NCBI RefSeq assembly: GCF_007752135.1
Contig: NZ_CP036298.1
Coordinates: 2,976,001-3,040,000 of the forward strand
Direction of reading: 5' to 3'
From: Aureliella helgolandensis
GTDB lineage: Bacteria; Planctomycetota; Planctomycetia; Pirellulales; Pirellulaceae
Length of the DNA stretch: 64,000 nt
Shown: one piece after another, positions 42,952 through 53,212 of the stretch
Layout: every line of letters starts with the position of its first letter
Position numbering within the stretch: position 1 is the stretch's first letter
Translations under genes and position numbers: made by a program
The notes under the pieces: model-generated
Told to the model about the DNA's origin: nothing
Database searches by the model: none
Seen by the model: only the letters and a program-made list of their open reading frames with translations

Positions 42952-44190
42952 ATGTCCAATCTATTCCGTCTACGATCGATCTTGTCCCGCCAATCACTCT
43001 GCTTGAAATCAATTTGTTTGGCAACGTGCATGAGTTTTCCCTCAGCCGCAGTGCCGTTCAGCCACGGGCAGGACGCATCTGCCGGGGTCGAAGAAGATTC
43101 GAATTCAGGCGAGAGCGCCCAGCAAGCCGCCGACGATTTACCCGCCGGCGAGGCGATGGAAGAAGGAGGCGGTTTTGGAGGAGGTGGATACGGAGGAGGT
43201 GGATACGGAGGTGAAGGTGGATATGGCGATGGAGGCTATGGAGGGATGGAGCTCGGCGGCGGTTATGGCGCTATGGAGGGAGGAGAAGGGTATGGATCTT
43301 ATGGCGGTGACATGATGGGGGGAGCCCCATCCTTTCCGCTCAATATCTTATTGGTGACTAAGGCAGAGACCGACGGCAAGACTGGTACACAGCTCAAAGC
43401 ACTTAAGGCAATGAAAGTGAATCGGTACCGATACCAAATAGGTAGTTTCGCACCTCAAGACATGACTCCTCAAATGGCCGGAATGATGGGGGGGGGCTAT
43501 GGCATGGAAGGTGGTTACGGCGGTGGTGGTTACGGAGGGATGATGGGCGCTGAGGGAGGAATGGGTGCCGGCATGACAAATGAAAGTGCAACTCCGCCGC
43601 CCGAAAGTATTCAGATCTACGTATTCTCATTCGATCGACAATCAGCAAAGGGGCGAACTCAAGTCGAGGTATGCGTTAAGTTGCCTCGTAGGAACAGATC
43701 GCGTCGTGGTGCTGGGATGGGAATGATGAGCGGATTCGAGATAACAAGCGAAGTAGCGCTCGGCGGTGGCGAAGAAGTCGAGATGGGTTCCGCGATGGAA
43801 TCCAGAGCTCAGTACGTGCCGCTCGAATTGGCAGAAAAACTGACTAACGCTGGTGGCAAGCCCCTGACGCTGCAACCCTCCTCCGAAGAACTAAACCTCG
43901 TCGCCGATATGCTTCGGCAAAGGACCTGGAGAGCTGAAGTGCTCGAACAAATCCAGTCCAAAATATTGACCGGCCCAAAATTGGAAGGCGCCGAGGAATC
44001 GCTCAAAGAGATCATGTCTGAGGAGTACGATACGCAACTCGCTAGGCAAGAATTTGAGATCACTGCGATTGAGCAGTCTGCACAAGCCTTGCGGCATGAA
44101 CTCAAGCGACGCCGTGACGCCAAGCAACGCGTGATCGATGTCCAGTGGGGCCGCATCGTGCTCGAGGCCCAAGGCTTGCTGAGCAAGTAG
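42952..44190 (+). CDS. Secreted Gly/Tyr-rich protein of unknown function
   Basis: I do not recognise this 412-residue protein. The N-terminus has an extended signal-like hydrophobic stretch (about 20-35). Residues about 65-125 are almost only Gly, Tyr, Met and Glu ('GGGGYGGGGYGG'), and a second Gly/Tyr/Met patch is near 175-205. Between and after are ordinary mixed sequences, and the final ~100 residues are charged and probably coiled coil. At DNA level the first patch contains 15-bp near-tandem repeats. The gene follows the kinase by 68 bp and is likely in the same operon. It could be a surface or matrix protein, or the sensed target of the kinase's outer domain; both are inference. Confidence 0.7.
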   Translation: MSNLFRLRSILSRQSLCLKSICLATCMSFPSAAVPFSHGQDASAGVEEDSNSGESAQQAADDLPAGEAMEEGGGFGGGGYGGGGYGGEGGYGDGGYGGMELGGGYGAMEGGEGYGSYGGDMMGGAPSFPLNILLVTKAETDGKTGTQLKALKAMKVNRYRYQIGSFAPQDMTPQMAGMMGGGYGMEGGYGGGGYGGMMGAEGGMGAGMTNESATPPPESIQIYVFSFDRQSAKGRTQVEVCVKLPRRNRSRRGAGMGMMSGFEITSEVALGGGEEVEMGSAMESRAQYVPLELAEKLTNAGGKPLTLQPSSEELNLVADMLRQRTWRAEVLEQIQSKILTGPKLEGAEESLKEIMSEEYDTQLARQEFEITAIEQSAQALRHELKRRRDAKQRVIDVQWGRIVLEAQGLLSK

Positions 44191-44243
44191 CAGGGAGCTA
44201 TTGCGCGGAGAGACGAACCGCAATCTACCGTATCAGCCTCGAC

Positions 44244-45650
44244 CTAGGTTGATTTCGAGCCCACTGCAGACAGCATTCCTTTCCAGCCACGCTCGACGTC
44301 TGCTTGAGTCGTGCGCCAGTTGGTCACGGAAATGCGGATTGCGGGAGCACCGAAGTATTCGGTCGATGTCATGTACAGCGCTCCATCGGCTTGCACCCAC
44401 TGCAGATACTCTTGAATCCGATGGTGTGTTACCTGCTCGCCAGCCAGCGTAAATACGATTCCGTTCATGCGCACCGGAGCGAGTAAGCGAAACTGATCAG
44501 AAGACTCGATCAATTCGCCGAATGCTGCAGCAATCTGGCAATTGCGGGTGACGATTTCACGGTATCCCGCTTGGCCATAGGCCATCAACGTGAACCAGGC
44601 CGGCAAGGCGCGTAGGCGACGTGAGTTTTCGGGGGTGAGGTTCACAAAATTGGTCGGTGTTGGATCCGCATCAAGGTAGGCGGCGGAATTTTGGAAGACT
44701 TCACGTTGGAGTTGCTGATGTCGCGTGAAGATCATGGCGGAATCGTAGGGTACGTTGAGCCATTTGTGAGCATCGATGGTGATCGAGTCCGCACGGTCGA
44801 TACCAGCCACCAAGGCTTGTTTTTCAGGAACGCACGCGGCAAAGCCGCCGAACGCTGCATCCGCATGTAGCCAAGCCCCGAACTCGTTGCAGAGGTCTGA
44901 CAGTTCATTGAGGTCATCGTAATCGACACTGTTGACCGTCCCCGAGTTGCCTACGACGATACACGCTTCGCCAGCCTTTCCAAGTTCCACGAGACGCGCA
45001 CGCAGCGCGGTCGTGTCCACCGCTTCTCGCTGAGGCAATGTTGGGATCCGTTCCAAACGCTCGCGACCGAGTCCCAACATCGCGATCGCTTTGTAGACGC
45101 TGGAATGCGGAGTACCGCTCAACACGCGGATGGGGGGCAGACCCGCGAGCCCGGCTCGCGCAACGTCGACTCCCAGCTGGTGACCGACCCATTGCCGGGC
45201 GGTTGCCAATCCAACGAAGTTTGCCATCGTGGCGCCGGATACAAAAACTCCTGCTTGGGCATCGGAAAAGCCAAACAATGCTCGCAACATTACGATTGCG
45301 GACCATTCAATTTGAGGGGCCAGCGAGTCACTTGAGCCGGTCGCATTCTGGTCATAAATGGAGGTGAGCCAATCACCTGCAAGACTCGCTGGGGTGGCGC
45401 CACCGGTCACCAGCCCAAAGTAATGGGGGCCCGCCGAACCGCTCATGCCGTCTGCGTATTTGGAGCGGAAGATCTCGAGCGCTCCCAGAGCTCCAATGCC
45501 CTGAGGAGGGAGCGAATCGACGTCGAGCGGGGGCGGAATAATCGCTGCGGGACGTTCCCGGGCCGCATTGAGAGTCTTGACGGCTTCCCCCAGCACATCC
45601 TGCAAAATTTTCTGCAATTGTTCGTGATCGACGTGAAGTGGCTTGTACAT
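44244..45650 (-). CDS. PLP-dependent group II decarboxylase
   Basis: Pyridoxal-phosphate enzyme of the aromatic-amino-acid/glutamate decarboxylase family. The start at 45650 (MYKPLHVDHEQLQKIL) gives 468 residues; a frame extension to 45824 is Arg/Cys-rich and not family-like. Seen: 'TGGATPASLAGDWLTSIYDQN' in the N-terminal substrate region, 'WLHADAAFGGFAA' with the cofactor-binding Asp, and 'SITIDAHKWLNVPYDSAM' with the Schiff-base Lys. The amino acid substrate (tyrosine, tryptophan, DOPA or other) cannot be told. It is monocistronic, converging with the Gly/Tyr-rich gene and divergent from the oxoprolinase. Confidence 0.9.
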   Translation of the reverse strand: MYKPLHVDHEQLQKILQDVLGEAVKTLNAARERPAAIIPPPLDVDSLPPQGIGALGALEIFRSKYADGMSGSAGPHYFGLVTGGATPASLAGDWLTSIYDQNATGSSDSLAPQIEWSAIVMLRALFGFSDAQAGVFVSGATMANFVGLATARQWVGHQLGVDVARAGLAGLPPIRVLSGTPHSSVYKAIAMLGLGRERLERIPTLPQREAVDTTALRARLVELGKAGEACIVVGNSGTVNSVDYDDLNELSDLCNEFGAWLHADAAFGGFAACVPEKQALVAGIDRADSITIDAHKWLNVPYDSAMIFTRHQQLQREVFQNSAAYLDADPTPTNFVNLTPENSRRLRALPAWFTLMAYGQAGYREIVTRNCQIAAAFGELIESSDQFRLLAPVRMNGIVFTLAGEQVTHHRIQEYLQWVQADGALYMTSTEYFGAPAIRISVTNWRTTQADVERGWKGMLSAVGSKST

Positions 45651-46007
45651 CGTTTGCCGTGTTGTCAGGAGGCCACGCGAGAGTTGGCTTCCGCACCGTC
45701 GCAAAACGCACCGTCGCAAAACGAACTGGTGTCCAACGACGTGCCCATGAAGCTCTTCTCCGAGAAATAAACTGCATCGCCGGGCGAATCCCTCGGCCCT
45801 AGTAGGAGTTTGGGGGAAGCCCACTTCAACGTTCTGTGGCCTTTCTACCGCAGCTGGATTCGCGACGCTCCCTGGTTTTACCTGTTCATTGGATCCACGC
45901 TAGCCTGGATTGCAAACTCCAGGGACTCATGGCCGGGAAGTCGTCAACGATGGTAAGATAACGGGTTTCTGAACTCCGTTTGCCATCTACCGATAATTCA
46001 CGCAACG
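45651..46007. other. Divergent region with a short tandem repeat
   Basis: No gene. CGCACCGTCGCAAAA occurs twice in tandem at 45692-45721, about 42 bp upstream of the decarboxylase start codon, within its probable leader. Otherwise nothing stands out. Confidence 0.5.
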
Positions 46008-49000
46008 ATGACCGCTGCAAACAAGAAAACCTACCACTCGACTTCGACCACCCGCCCCGAGATCGAAGCTTGGATCGACGTGGGAGGGACCTTTACCGAT
46101 TGCTTTATCCAGCGGGCTGGCCACCCACTGCGAAGTTGCAAAGTGCTCAGTTCTGGCCGCATTCCGCTCTCGCTGCAGTCCCAACCGAGTCCCAGTTCTT
46201 TGCGTTCCCATACGTTGCAGGGCGATAGAGAGAACTTTTGGGTTGGCGCCCACCTGCAGCTCCTCGATCCGCACGGTGGGCTCCTCCAGAAATACTTGAT
46301 CACCGGCTCCTCAGGTGCGGAATTAACGGTTGCCACGCCGATGCCACAACTCGGCCCGGCAGTGCGTCTGGAAATTGTCACCGAACTGGAAGCCCCGATT
46401 CTAGGAGTAAGACGACTGCTTGGCGTTCCGCTCACACAGCGTCTACCACCACTCGCCGTGCGCATGGGGACGACGCGTGGTACCAATGCACTGCTGACTC
46501 GACAGGGGGCTCGGACTGGTTTGGCGGTTACCTCACCCTTCGAGGATCTGTTGAAAATTGGGGACCAAACGCGTCCAGAACTTTTCGCGTTGTCGATCGT
46601 TAAACCTGAGCCGTTGAGTTTGCTGTCGGCAGGCATTTCGGAGCGTCTTGACGCCAAGGGCCAGGTACTTCAGCCACTGGACCTCACGCAGTCGGCTAAA
46701 CAGCTACAGAAACTGCGCGACGCCGGTTGCACCTCCTTAGCCATTTGCCTAATGCACAGCTACGCCAATCCGGTGCATGAGCTTCAACTTCGCGACCTAG
46801 CGCGGCAGTTTAGTTTTGAGCATGTCAGTGTTTCCAGCCTGTTGGTTCCGCTAATTGAAATCGTTGCCCGCGCGCAAACCACCGTCGTGGATGCTTATCT
46901 CAGTCCGATTGTGCGGGGGTACTTGCATCGAATCGTCGAGCAATTCGGCGGAATGGAAGCCGACGATTTGCAGGTTATGACGAGTGCTGGCGGCTTGGTC
47001 CCCTGGCAACAGTACTCGGGCAAAGATTCGATTTTGTCGGGGCCCGCCGGGGGCGTGGCGGCGCTGTCTGCCATCTCCCACGCACTTCAACCCCCAGAAT
47101 CAAGTCGCTTCATTGAGAAGCCAGCTGAAGCGACCAACGAGGACACCAAAACTGCGCAGGGCCGCCCGCTGATCGGTCTCGACATGGGAGGAACGAGCAC
47201 CGATGTGTGTCGCGTTGGCGGGGAACCATTGCTGCAGTACGAATCGACGAAGGCGGGAGTGCGCATTTTGACTCCGACGCTCCCGATTGAAACGGTTGCT
47301 GCGGGTGGCGGATCGGTGTGTTGGTTCGATGGGGTCTCGTTGCGAGTCGGGCCCCACAGTGCGGGCGCTTCACCCGGGCCTGCCTGCTACGGACGTGGTG
47401 GCCCGTTGACGGTCACCGATCTCAACGTCTTTCTGGGAAGAGTTCCAGTCGAGCAATTTCCTTTACCACTGGACATTGCGGCTATCGCAGATCGCCTCGA
47501 TGCCTTGCGGCTCGAAACGAAGCAGGTGTTGGGGGCGTTCTCATCGCAGGAGCTCGCACAGGGGTTCCGCTGCATCGCCAACGAGCAAATGGCTGGCGCC
47601 GTGCGCACCGTCTCGATCGCTCAAGGCGTCGATCCTCGAGAACATACACTCATGGGGTTTGGCGGCGCCGCAGGGCAACATATTTGTGAAATTGCAGATA
47701 TCCTGGGAGTGCAGAGCATCGTGGACTCTCAGGACGGAGGCTTGCTAAGCGCGTTGGGAATGGGATTGGCTGCTCGTCGCGCGGATGCCGTGCTTAGCGT
47801 CTACAAGCCGCTCATCGAATGCAACTGGAGCGAAATTGAAACGGCCCTTGGAACCACAACACGAGAATTGCGGCAACAATTCGAGCCGAGTTCCACCAAC
47901 GTCGCCAATTTGGCTTTCGACCCGAATGCGGATGCCACTGGCCGCCCTACCAGCGGTAGCTCCTCGGTCGGGAATGCCATGGAAGAAAATGACTCGGTGG
48001 GGATGGGAAGCCAAGTTGTGGCAACCTACTGGTTAGAGTTTCGCTACGTGGGAACTGACGTAACGCTTACGCTCCCTTGGGAAGCACGCAGTCAGGCCAA
48101 GCAGCGATTCGATCAACTGCATCACCATCGCTATGGATATTCTCAGCCGGACAGTGCGATTGAATTGGTGGCCGTGCGCGTCGAATGTTCCCAGCCAGCT
48201 CCGAATCGTTTGCCAGCCATGCGCCCTGTAGACGCTTGCGCTCTATCTGCGTGGGAAGAGACAGGAGAATCATTCGTCCCTCGTGCCAGCCTGAATCCAG
48301 GTGGGCGATTGCAGGGGCCAAAAATCGTAGCCAACCAGGGATCAACTCTCTTTATCGAGGCTGGGTGGTGGGCTGAAGTGCTGTCCGATGGGACGCTTTG
48401 GTTGGAGCGAGAGGAAGCGCATACCTCCACTGCATCACTCGAGAATGCGGCGGCAGAGAATGCCCATGCCATGGATCCCGTCTTCCGGGATTGCTTTGCA
48501 CAGCGGCTAACTGCCATCGCAACACAGATGGGCCAAGTCTTGCAGCAAACGGCGCGCAGCGTGAATGTAAAGCAGCGGCGAGATTTCAGTTGCGCTGTGT
48601 TTGATGCTCGCGGACATCTGTTGGCCAATGCGCCCCATGTGCCGGTGCATCTGGGGGCCATGGGGCTGACGGTTCGAGCCGTGATGGAAGACTTTCCGAT
48701 GGTAGAACCTGGGGATAGTTTCATTTCGAACGATCCCTACCGGGGTGGTTCCCACCTGCCAGACTTGACGGTGGTAACTCCGGTATTCGCTCGGCCACCG
48801 GGTTCGCGACCGCTGTTTTGGGTTGCGAACCGCGCGCATCATGCCGATATTGGCGGTATCTCTCCAGGCTCAATGTCCATCGAGGCAACGCGATTAGGGG
48901 AGGAGGGAGTCGTGATCCCACCTTTCCGCTTGCTGGCCGCAGGGAACCAACAGCATGCGCGTCTTGCCCAGTTGATGGCGGATGCCCCGTTTCCGCCCCG

Positions 49001-50051
49001 CAATATTCGCGAGAATTTGGCCGATATTGCTGCACAACAGGCCGCCAACGCGCGAGGTGTTCAGCTGCTAAGCGAGTATGCGGCAGCCACGAGCTGGCGG
49101 AAACTAACTCAATACTCCGACTATCTGCTCGACGCGGCTGAATCTCGTGTGCGAAATTTCATACGCGAGCGATACGAGCTTCATCAACCGAGATCGTTGA
49201 GCTACCGCTTTTCAGACGCTCTGGAAGATGGCACTCCTATCTGCGTAAACATTGTGTTCCCAGGTCGGGGGAACATGCGGATCGATTTTGCTGGCACCGG
49301 TGGGGTGAGCTCTCAGAATTTCAATGCGAATCCGTCGATCGTATCTGCAGCGGTACTCTATGTCTTGCGCTGTTTGATCGCCGACGATCTGCCTCTCAAT
49401 GAAGGGGTAATGCGGTGCGTTGATTTGCGCATTCCAATCAGTGTTTTGAATCCTCCGCTTGCTGAGAATCACGTCGACAGTCCCGCCGTGGCAGCGGGCA
49501 ATGTCGAGACCTCCCAACGCGTGGTGGATGTCTTGCTGGGGGCCCTGGGTGCAGCTGCCGCGTCACAGGGTACAATGAACAACCTGCTGTTCGGAAATGC
49601 GCATTTCGGATTCTACGAAACGTTGTGTGGTGGAGCCGGGGCCACTCGTGGTGCTGACGGGGCGAGTGGGGTGCACACTCACATGACCAACACGCGGTTG
49701 ACCGATCCGGAGATTCTCGAATCCCAATATCCTGTGCGGTTGCGTGAGTTTTGCTTGCGGGTGGGGAGTGGAGGAGCGGGACGGTGGCAGGGAGGCAACG
49801 GAGTTCGAAGAGCGATCGAGTTCTTGGAACCCGTCGAACTCTCGCTTCTAACGTCACGTCGGACCGGTCCACCTCCGTTTGGTTTGGCGGGTGGCAAGCC
49901 AGGTGCATTAGGACGCAATCGCTTGGTGCAAGCTTCCGGTACAACGATCGAACTGCCCGCCAATTGCCGGATGGCCGTCATTGCGGGAGATCAATTAATC
50001 TTAGAAACACCGGGCGGTGGTGGCCTGGGAGAAAGCGAGTCGACGCAATGA
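46008..50051 (+). CDS. 5-oxoprolinase / hydantoinase A-B fusion
   Basis: Single-chain ATP-dependent 5-oxoprolinase-type enzyme of 1347 residues, opening a cyclic amide (5-oxo-L-proline or a hydantoin). The N-terminal half is HyuA-like: phosphate-binding '[14 protein letters not shown]' (near residue 26) and '[20 protein letters not shown]' (near 388), with '[10 protein letters not shown]' between. After a divergent middle with a Ser/Asn-rich insertion (about 640-665), the HyuB-like half starts near 825 ('[17 protein letters not shown]') and includes '[27 protein letters not shown]' and '[18 protein letters not shown]'. Full length for the fused family. Its stop overlaps a small gene by 4 bp (ATGA). 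Confidence 0.94.
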   Translation: MTAANKKTYHSTSTTRPEIEAWIDVGGTFTDCFIQRAGHPLRSCKVLSSGRIPLSLQSQPSPSSLRSHTLQGDRENFWVGAHLQLLDPHGGLLQKYLITGSSGAELTVATPMPQLGPAVRLEIVTELEAPILGVRRLLGVPLTQRLPPLAVRMGTTRGTNALLTRQGARTGLAVTSPFEDLLKIGDQTRPELFALSIVKPEPLSLLSAGISERLDAKGQVLQPLDLTQSAKQLQKLRDAGCTSLAICLMHSYANPVHELQLRDLARQFSFEHVSVSSLLVPLIEIVARAQTTVVDAYLSPIVRGYLHRIVEQFGGMEADDLQVMTSAGGLVPWQQYSGKDSILSGPAGGVAALSAISHALQPPESSRFIEKPAEATNEDTKTAQGRPLIGLDMGGTSTDVCRVGGEPLLQYESTKAGVRILTPTLPIETVAAGGGSVCWFDGVSLRVGPHSAGASPGPACYGRGGPLTVTDLNVFLGRVPVEQFPLPLDIAAIADRLDALRLETKQVLGAFSSQELAQGFRCIANEQMAGAVRTVSIAQGVDPREHTLMGFGGAAGQHICEIADILGVQSIVDSQDGGLLSALGMGLAARRADAVLSVYKPLIECNWSEIETALGTTTRELRQQFEPSSTNVANLAFDPNADATGRPTSGSSSVGNAMEENDSVGMGSQVVATYWLEFRYVGTDVTLTLPWEARSQAKQRFDQLHHHRYGYSQPDSAIELVAVRVECSQPAPNRLPAMRPVDACALSAWEETGESFVPRASLNPGGRLQGPKIVANQGSTLFIEAGWWAEVLSDGTLWLEREEAHTSTASLENAAAENAHAMDPVFRDCFAQRLTAIATQMGQVLQQTARSVNVKQRRDFSCAVFDARGHLLANAPHVPVHLGAMGLTVRAVMEDFPMVEPGDSFISNDPYRGGSHLPDLTVVTPVFARPPGSRPLFWVANRAHHADIGGISPGSMSIEATRLGEEGVVIPPFRLLAAGNQQHARLAQLMADAPFPPRNIRENLADIAAQQAANARGVQLLSEYAAATSWRKLTQYSDYLLDAAESRVRNFIRERYELHQPRSLSYRFSDALEDGTPICVNIVFPGRGNMRIDFAGTGGVSSQNFNANPSIVSAAVLYVLRCLIADDLPLNEGVMRCVDLRIPISVLNPPLAENHVDSPAVAAGNVETSQRVVDVLLGALGAAAASQGTMNNLLFGNAHFGFYETLCGGAGATRGADGASGVHTHMTNTRLTDPEILESQYPVRLREFCLRVGSGGAGRWQGGNGVRRAIEFLEPVELSLLTSRRTGPPPFGLAGGKPGALGRNRLVQASGTTIELPANCRMAVIAGDQLILETPGGGGLGESESTQ

Positions 50052-50428
50052 TAGATCTTCCAATTGTCCCCAACGACTCCGCGCCTACGCTAGCGAATGC
50101 GAGCGAAGTTCAACCTTGGTTGATTGTGCAAGGGGAGGGAGAGGCAGCGAGCGTTGCGCAGTGGCGGTTGGAGACTGCCGACCAGCCTGCGCTGGCCTTG
50201 TTCACTGAGGAAGGGTTGGCTGCCAACTATGCCGAATTGTTCTGCACGGGCCCAGCCCGCCTCGTCCAACCGAGCTCAACCGAGCTAACCCGGGTGTTGC
50301 TGGAATGTTACCAGCAGGGAACAACCCATGCGGCACTGAATCCCAACGGGCAAACTGCGCAGCGGTTATTCGTATTGCGCGACGTGTTACAATCAGCCCG
50401 CGAGCACTTGCGGGCTGCTCGCCAGTGA
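50048..50428 (+). CDS. Small uncharacterised protein coupled to 5-oxoprolinase
   Basis: A 126-residue protein starting at 50048 inside the oxoprolinase stop (ATGA overlap). The longer frame reaching back to 49751 overlaps oxoprolinase coding sequence and is not used. There is no signal or membrane segment. A block 'QPALALFTEEGLAANYAELF' followed by 'TRVLLECYQQGTTHAALNP' recalls the SseB N-terminal fold, but the likeness is weak. The coupling suggests a stability or specificity partner of the oxoprolinase (inference). Confidence 0.6.
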   Translation: MIDLPIVPNDSAPTLANASEVQPWLIVQGEGEAASVAQWRLETADQPALALFTEEGLAANYAELFCTGPARLVQPSSTELTRVLLECYQQGTTHAALNPNGQTAQRLFVLRDVLQSAREHLRAARQ

Positions 50429-50527
50429 GGCTTGCATGTCGAGTACCAGTCTAGAGCAACTCGTCTAGCGGCTTCCTCCAACCGAATTCCTATCCCACCT
50501 GTTTCCCCATCCAATCGAGAGCTGAGC

Positions 50528-51406
50528 ATGTTTCGAAACTACGCTTTACCCTTCTTCCTCGCCTTTTTTACTTGTGGAATTGCCCAAGCCGCGGAGCCCC
50601 AGACCATTCGACTTTGGGAGACCGATGCGCCTGGCGCTTTGGGGAGTGAAGAGAAGGATATTCCAACGGCGATTGTCTATTTGCCCGAGACGGCTAAAGG
50701 TCCTACCCCTGCGATTGTCATTTATCCAGGTGGCGGCTACGGGGGCTTGGCCATGGATCATGAAGGGCATCAGATCGCAGCCTGGGCAAATCGAATGGGG
50801 ATGGCCGGAATCATTGTCTCGTATCGACATCGTGGTCGCGGCTATGGGCATCCCGCTCCCATGCTCGATGCACAGCGTGCGATTCGGTTAACGCGCCAGC
50901 ATGCGGCCGAGTGGAACATCAATCCAGAGCAAGTCGGAGTGCTGGGCTTTTCTGCTGGTGGTCACCTGACGACCACCGTGCTCACGCACTTTGACCGAGG
51001 GATGAAGCAGCCTCACGATGAGGTTGATCAACAGAGTTGTCGGCCCGATTTTGGAGTGGTCTGCTATGCGGTCGTTGCCTTGGGAGAAACGTTCACCCAC
51101 CAGGGAAGTCAACGCAATCTATTGGGGAGCGAGCCAACTCCAGAGATGATCGAGGAACTGTCCAATGAGAAGCAGGTTACCGCGGATACGCCTCCCTGTT
51201 TTGTGTGGCATACTGCCGAAGATTCGGCGGTGCCCGTAGAGAATGGAATTCAGTTCTATTCCGCTCTGGTAGCCGCCAAAGTTCCGTCGGAATTGCATGT
51301 TTTTCCATACGGACGCCATGGAATTGGACTGGCGAACGATTTCCCAGGTGCGGCTCAATGGCCTCTGCTGTGCGAGGATTGGCTCAAACGCACTTTGGAC
51401 AGGTAA
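50528..51406 (+). CDS. Secreted alpha/beta hydrolase (acetyl-xylan esterase/BD-FAE-like)
   Basis: Exported serine hydrolase of 292 residues. The start at 50528 gives the signal peptide 'MFRNYALPFFLAFFTCGIAQA'. The oxyanion loop is 'IVIYPGGGYGGLAMDHEG', the nucleophile elbow 'VGVLGFSAGGHL' (GxSxG), the acid likely in 'HTAEDSAVPVENG', and the His in 'FPYGRHGIGLA'. This matches the esterase/lipase group often annotated as acetyl-xylan esterase or bifunctional feruloyl and acetyl-xylan esterase. It fits polysaccharide breakdown by planctomycetes, but no glycan genes adjoin it. About 100 bp after the small gene, and convergent with the S51-like gene. Confidence 0.88.
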   Translation: MFRNYALPFFLAFFTCGIAQAAEPQTIRLWETDAPGALGSEEKDIPTAIVYLPETAKGPTPAIVIYPGGGYGGLAMDHEGHQIAAWANRMGMAGIIVSYRHRGRGYGHPAPMLDAQRAIRLTRQHAAEWNINPEQVGVLGFSAGGHLTTTVLTHFDRGMKQPHDEVDQQSCRPDFGVVCYAVVALGETFTHQGSQRNLLGSEPTPEMIEELSNEKQVTADTPPCFVWHTAEDSAVPVENGIQFYSALVAAKVPSELHVFPYGRHGIGLANDFPGAAQWPLLCEDWLKRTLDR

Positions 51407-51439
51407 GCGTACAGGGCACGTAAACCTTAGACCGTGCGA

Positions 51440-53155
51440 TCAGTTGTCTGACGATTCTATGATTCGGCGATTTGCCAAATCGTAACTTTGCCCAGCCTCC
51501 CCCAAGGAATATTGAGGGGGGGCTGTGTCGCTTGAATGCTGGGCATCGTAGAAGTAGACGTTGCCCTGTCCCACAATTTTTGCCGTTGATTCTCGAACGA
51601 TAATCGCGGTGGCTTCGTCGATGCCGATTCCCAAGAGCTGCGGATACTGGTGTTTCAGTTCTGCCATATCCTTCTGGCGTGCGCGTTGTGAAAAGTGTTG
51701 GTCGATGGCCACACCGCTGATGAAACCCAATCCCCCACGTTCGTATCCCGGTGCCATGATGTCGAAGTTTTCAATTGGGGTGGCTCGGGCTAGGTAGCGC
51801 GCCTGGATGGATGCTCCGGCGGAGGAACCGCCAATGACTCCCCCCTTTCTTAAGACTTGTTTCATCAGGGCGTGCGTGCGGGTGCCGTAATAGGAATCGG
51901 AAAAATTCCATTGACGTCCGCCACCGAACCAGATGCCGGTGGCCTGTTGCAGTGGTGCGTAGAATTCGGCACTCTCGTTGGAGACTTGCCGATCCTTGGT
52001 ATGCAGGAATGTTGCCCGCTGAACGCCCATTTCCTCCCACTCTCGGACTGTTGCGGGAGTCCCCCTGATCACGTCGCGTTCCTCGCACGGGATGTAGACC
52101 AGTTTTGCCCGCTCGACGCCGCCAGCGGCCGTGACAAACTCCTCCATGAGTCCCTTGGGCATGCCACCCCCTCCAACGATCATTAAACATCCATGAGGTA
52201 CGCGAGGTTCCCGTGGTCGTTGGGGTGGGAAGGGGGCGAGAGTGCGTTCAATCGATTCACGCCGCCACTGTGTTAAATCCGCCAGGTGTTTCGTGGGAGC
52301 TTGTTCTCGCGTGCGATGGGCGCGAAGTGAAAATGCTTTGGTCGGCAGTTGCCCACCAGCGGGTAAAAGCAACGTCGCCGTTCCCTCGCCCATGACCTGC
52401 AGTTTCCGACCGGACAAAATTAACAGGCTACCGGAAGTCAGCCCAATGCCCACGCGACGCGGTTGGGTGCTGAGTCGCAGTTGCACCTGAGGTTGCATGG
52501 TTGCGCCATCGTAACCGGTCTTGAGCCACACATCTGGCAGGAGGTCCCAGCCCTTGTGGAGTGGTTGGGAGGAGTCTAAATCAGGTTGGAAGATCGCACC
52601 GGCCCACTCTGCGGCAGGCCCCAGCAGGATGACGACTTTGCCGGAGTCGACACAACTCTTTAGGAATTTACCGATGGAATCCCTGCGTGGTGGAGTTGGA
52701 AAGGGTGTGTTGGGAAGTGTGTGCCACACTAGAATATCGAAATCTTGAATGACCACGTCTTGAGCCGGCGTTGTAGCGGTCGTCAGTGGGACGGCGACGA
52801 GGTCCTCCGAGAGACCTTTGTAGAGTGCGAGGTCGAGGCTGGGCTCTACGGGAGTCGCCTCAGCACTCGAGTTCGCTGATGGAAGAGGGGGCTGGAGCTG
52901 GAGAATACCTAGGGGGTGAGATTGGAAGAGTGGCTGAAGCTGGCGCCGTACGGATAGCAGATCCTCGAGTTTCTCAGCTGCTAGGATGCTCCCCTGGATC
53001 TTGAGGTTGATTGGCCAGTCCTCAAACCGCTCGTCGAATTCTTGGGCGACTGCTGCAGCGTTTCCTAGTCCGAGTGCTAAGGCCACCATGATTCCGATCC
53101 AGCCAGGGTGACCGGCGGGCGTGTGACGGGGGCGAGTGGGCCTGCGGGCTGGCAT
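51440..53155 (-). CDS. Exported cyanophycinase-like (peptidase S51) protein
   Basis: A 571-residue protein whose C-terminal ~270 residues are S51/cyanophycinase-like: 'CLMIVGGGGMPKGLMEEFV', 'LVYIPCEERD', 'GIWFGGGRQWNFSDSY' and the nucleophile elbow 'GGVIGGSSAGASIQARYL'. Acyl-Ser and His/Glu partners are therefore plausible ('GLGFISGVAIDQHFSQRARQKD'). The N-terminal ~270 residues have no clear family, perhaps a glutamine-amidotransferase-like accessory domain ('DILVWHTLPNTPFPTPPRRD'). The start at 53155 (MPARRPTRPRH) leaves a basic n-region and a hydrophobic stretch (about 20-38) as signal peptide; 53188 is an alternative. Whether it cleaves cyanophycin or another polymer is open. It follows the CinA-type gene closely on the same strand. 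Confidence 0.8.
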   Translation of the reverse strand: MPARRPTRPRHTPAGHPGWIGIMVALALGLGNAAAVAQEFDERFEDWPINLKIQGSILAAEKLEDLLSVRRQLQPLFQSHPLGILQLQPPLPSANSSAEATPVEPSLDLALYKGLSEDLVAVPLTTATTPAQDVVIQDFDILVWHTLPNTPFPTPPRRDSIGKFLKSCVDSGKVVILLGPAAEWAGAIFQPDLDSSQPLHKGWDLLPDVWLKTGYDGATMQPQVQLRLSTQPRRVGIGLTSGSLLILSGRKLQVMGEGTATLLLPAGGQLPTKAFSLRAHRTREQAPTKHLADLTQWRRESIERTLAPFPPQRPREPRVPHGCLMIVGGGGMPKGLMEEFVTAAGGVERAKLVYIPCEERDVIRGTPATVREWEEMGVQRATFLHTKDRQVSNESAEFYAPLQQATGIWFGGGRQWNFSDSYYGTRTHALMKQVLRKGGVIGGSSAGASIQARYLARATPIENFDIMAPGYERGGLGFISGVAIDQHFSQRARQKDMAELKHQYPQLLGIGIDEATAIIVRESTAKIVGQGNVYFYDAQHSSDTAPPQYSLGEAGQSYDLANRRIIESSDN

Positions 53156-53212
53156 GTGCTTTTCCCTGATGAAGCGGGTGGGATGCAATAGGATTGATCG
53201 AAAGCGAGTGTG

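Noticed and set aside
48143-48724. 193-codon antisense frame inside the 5-oxoprolinase gene
   Set aside because: Ser/Arg-rich composition typical of antisense frames in GC-rich genes; the sense strand has continuous family similarity.
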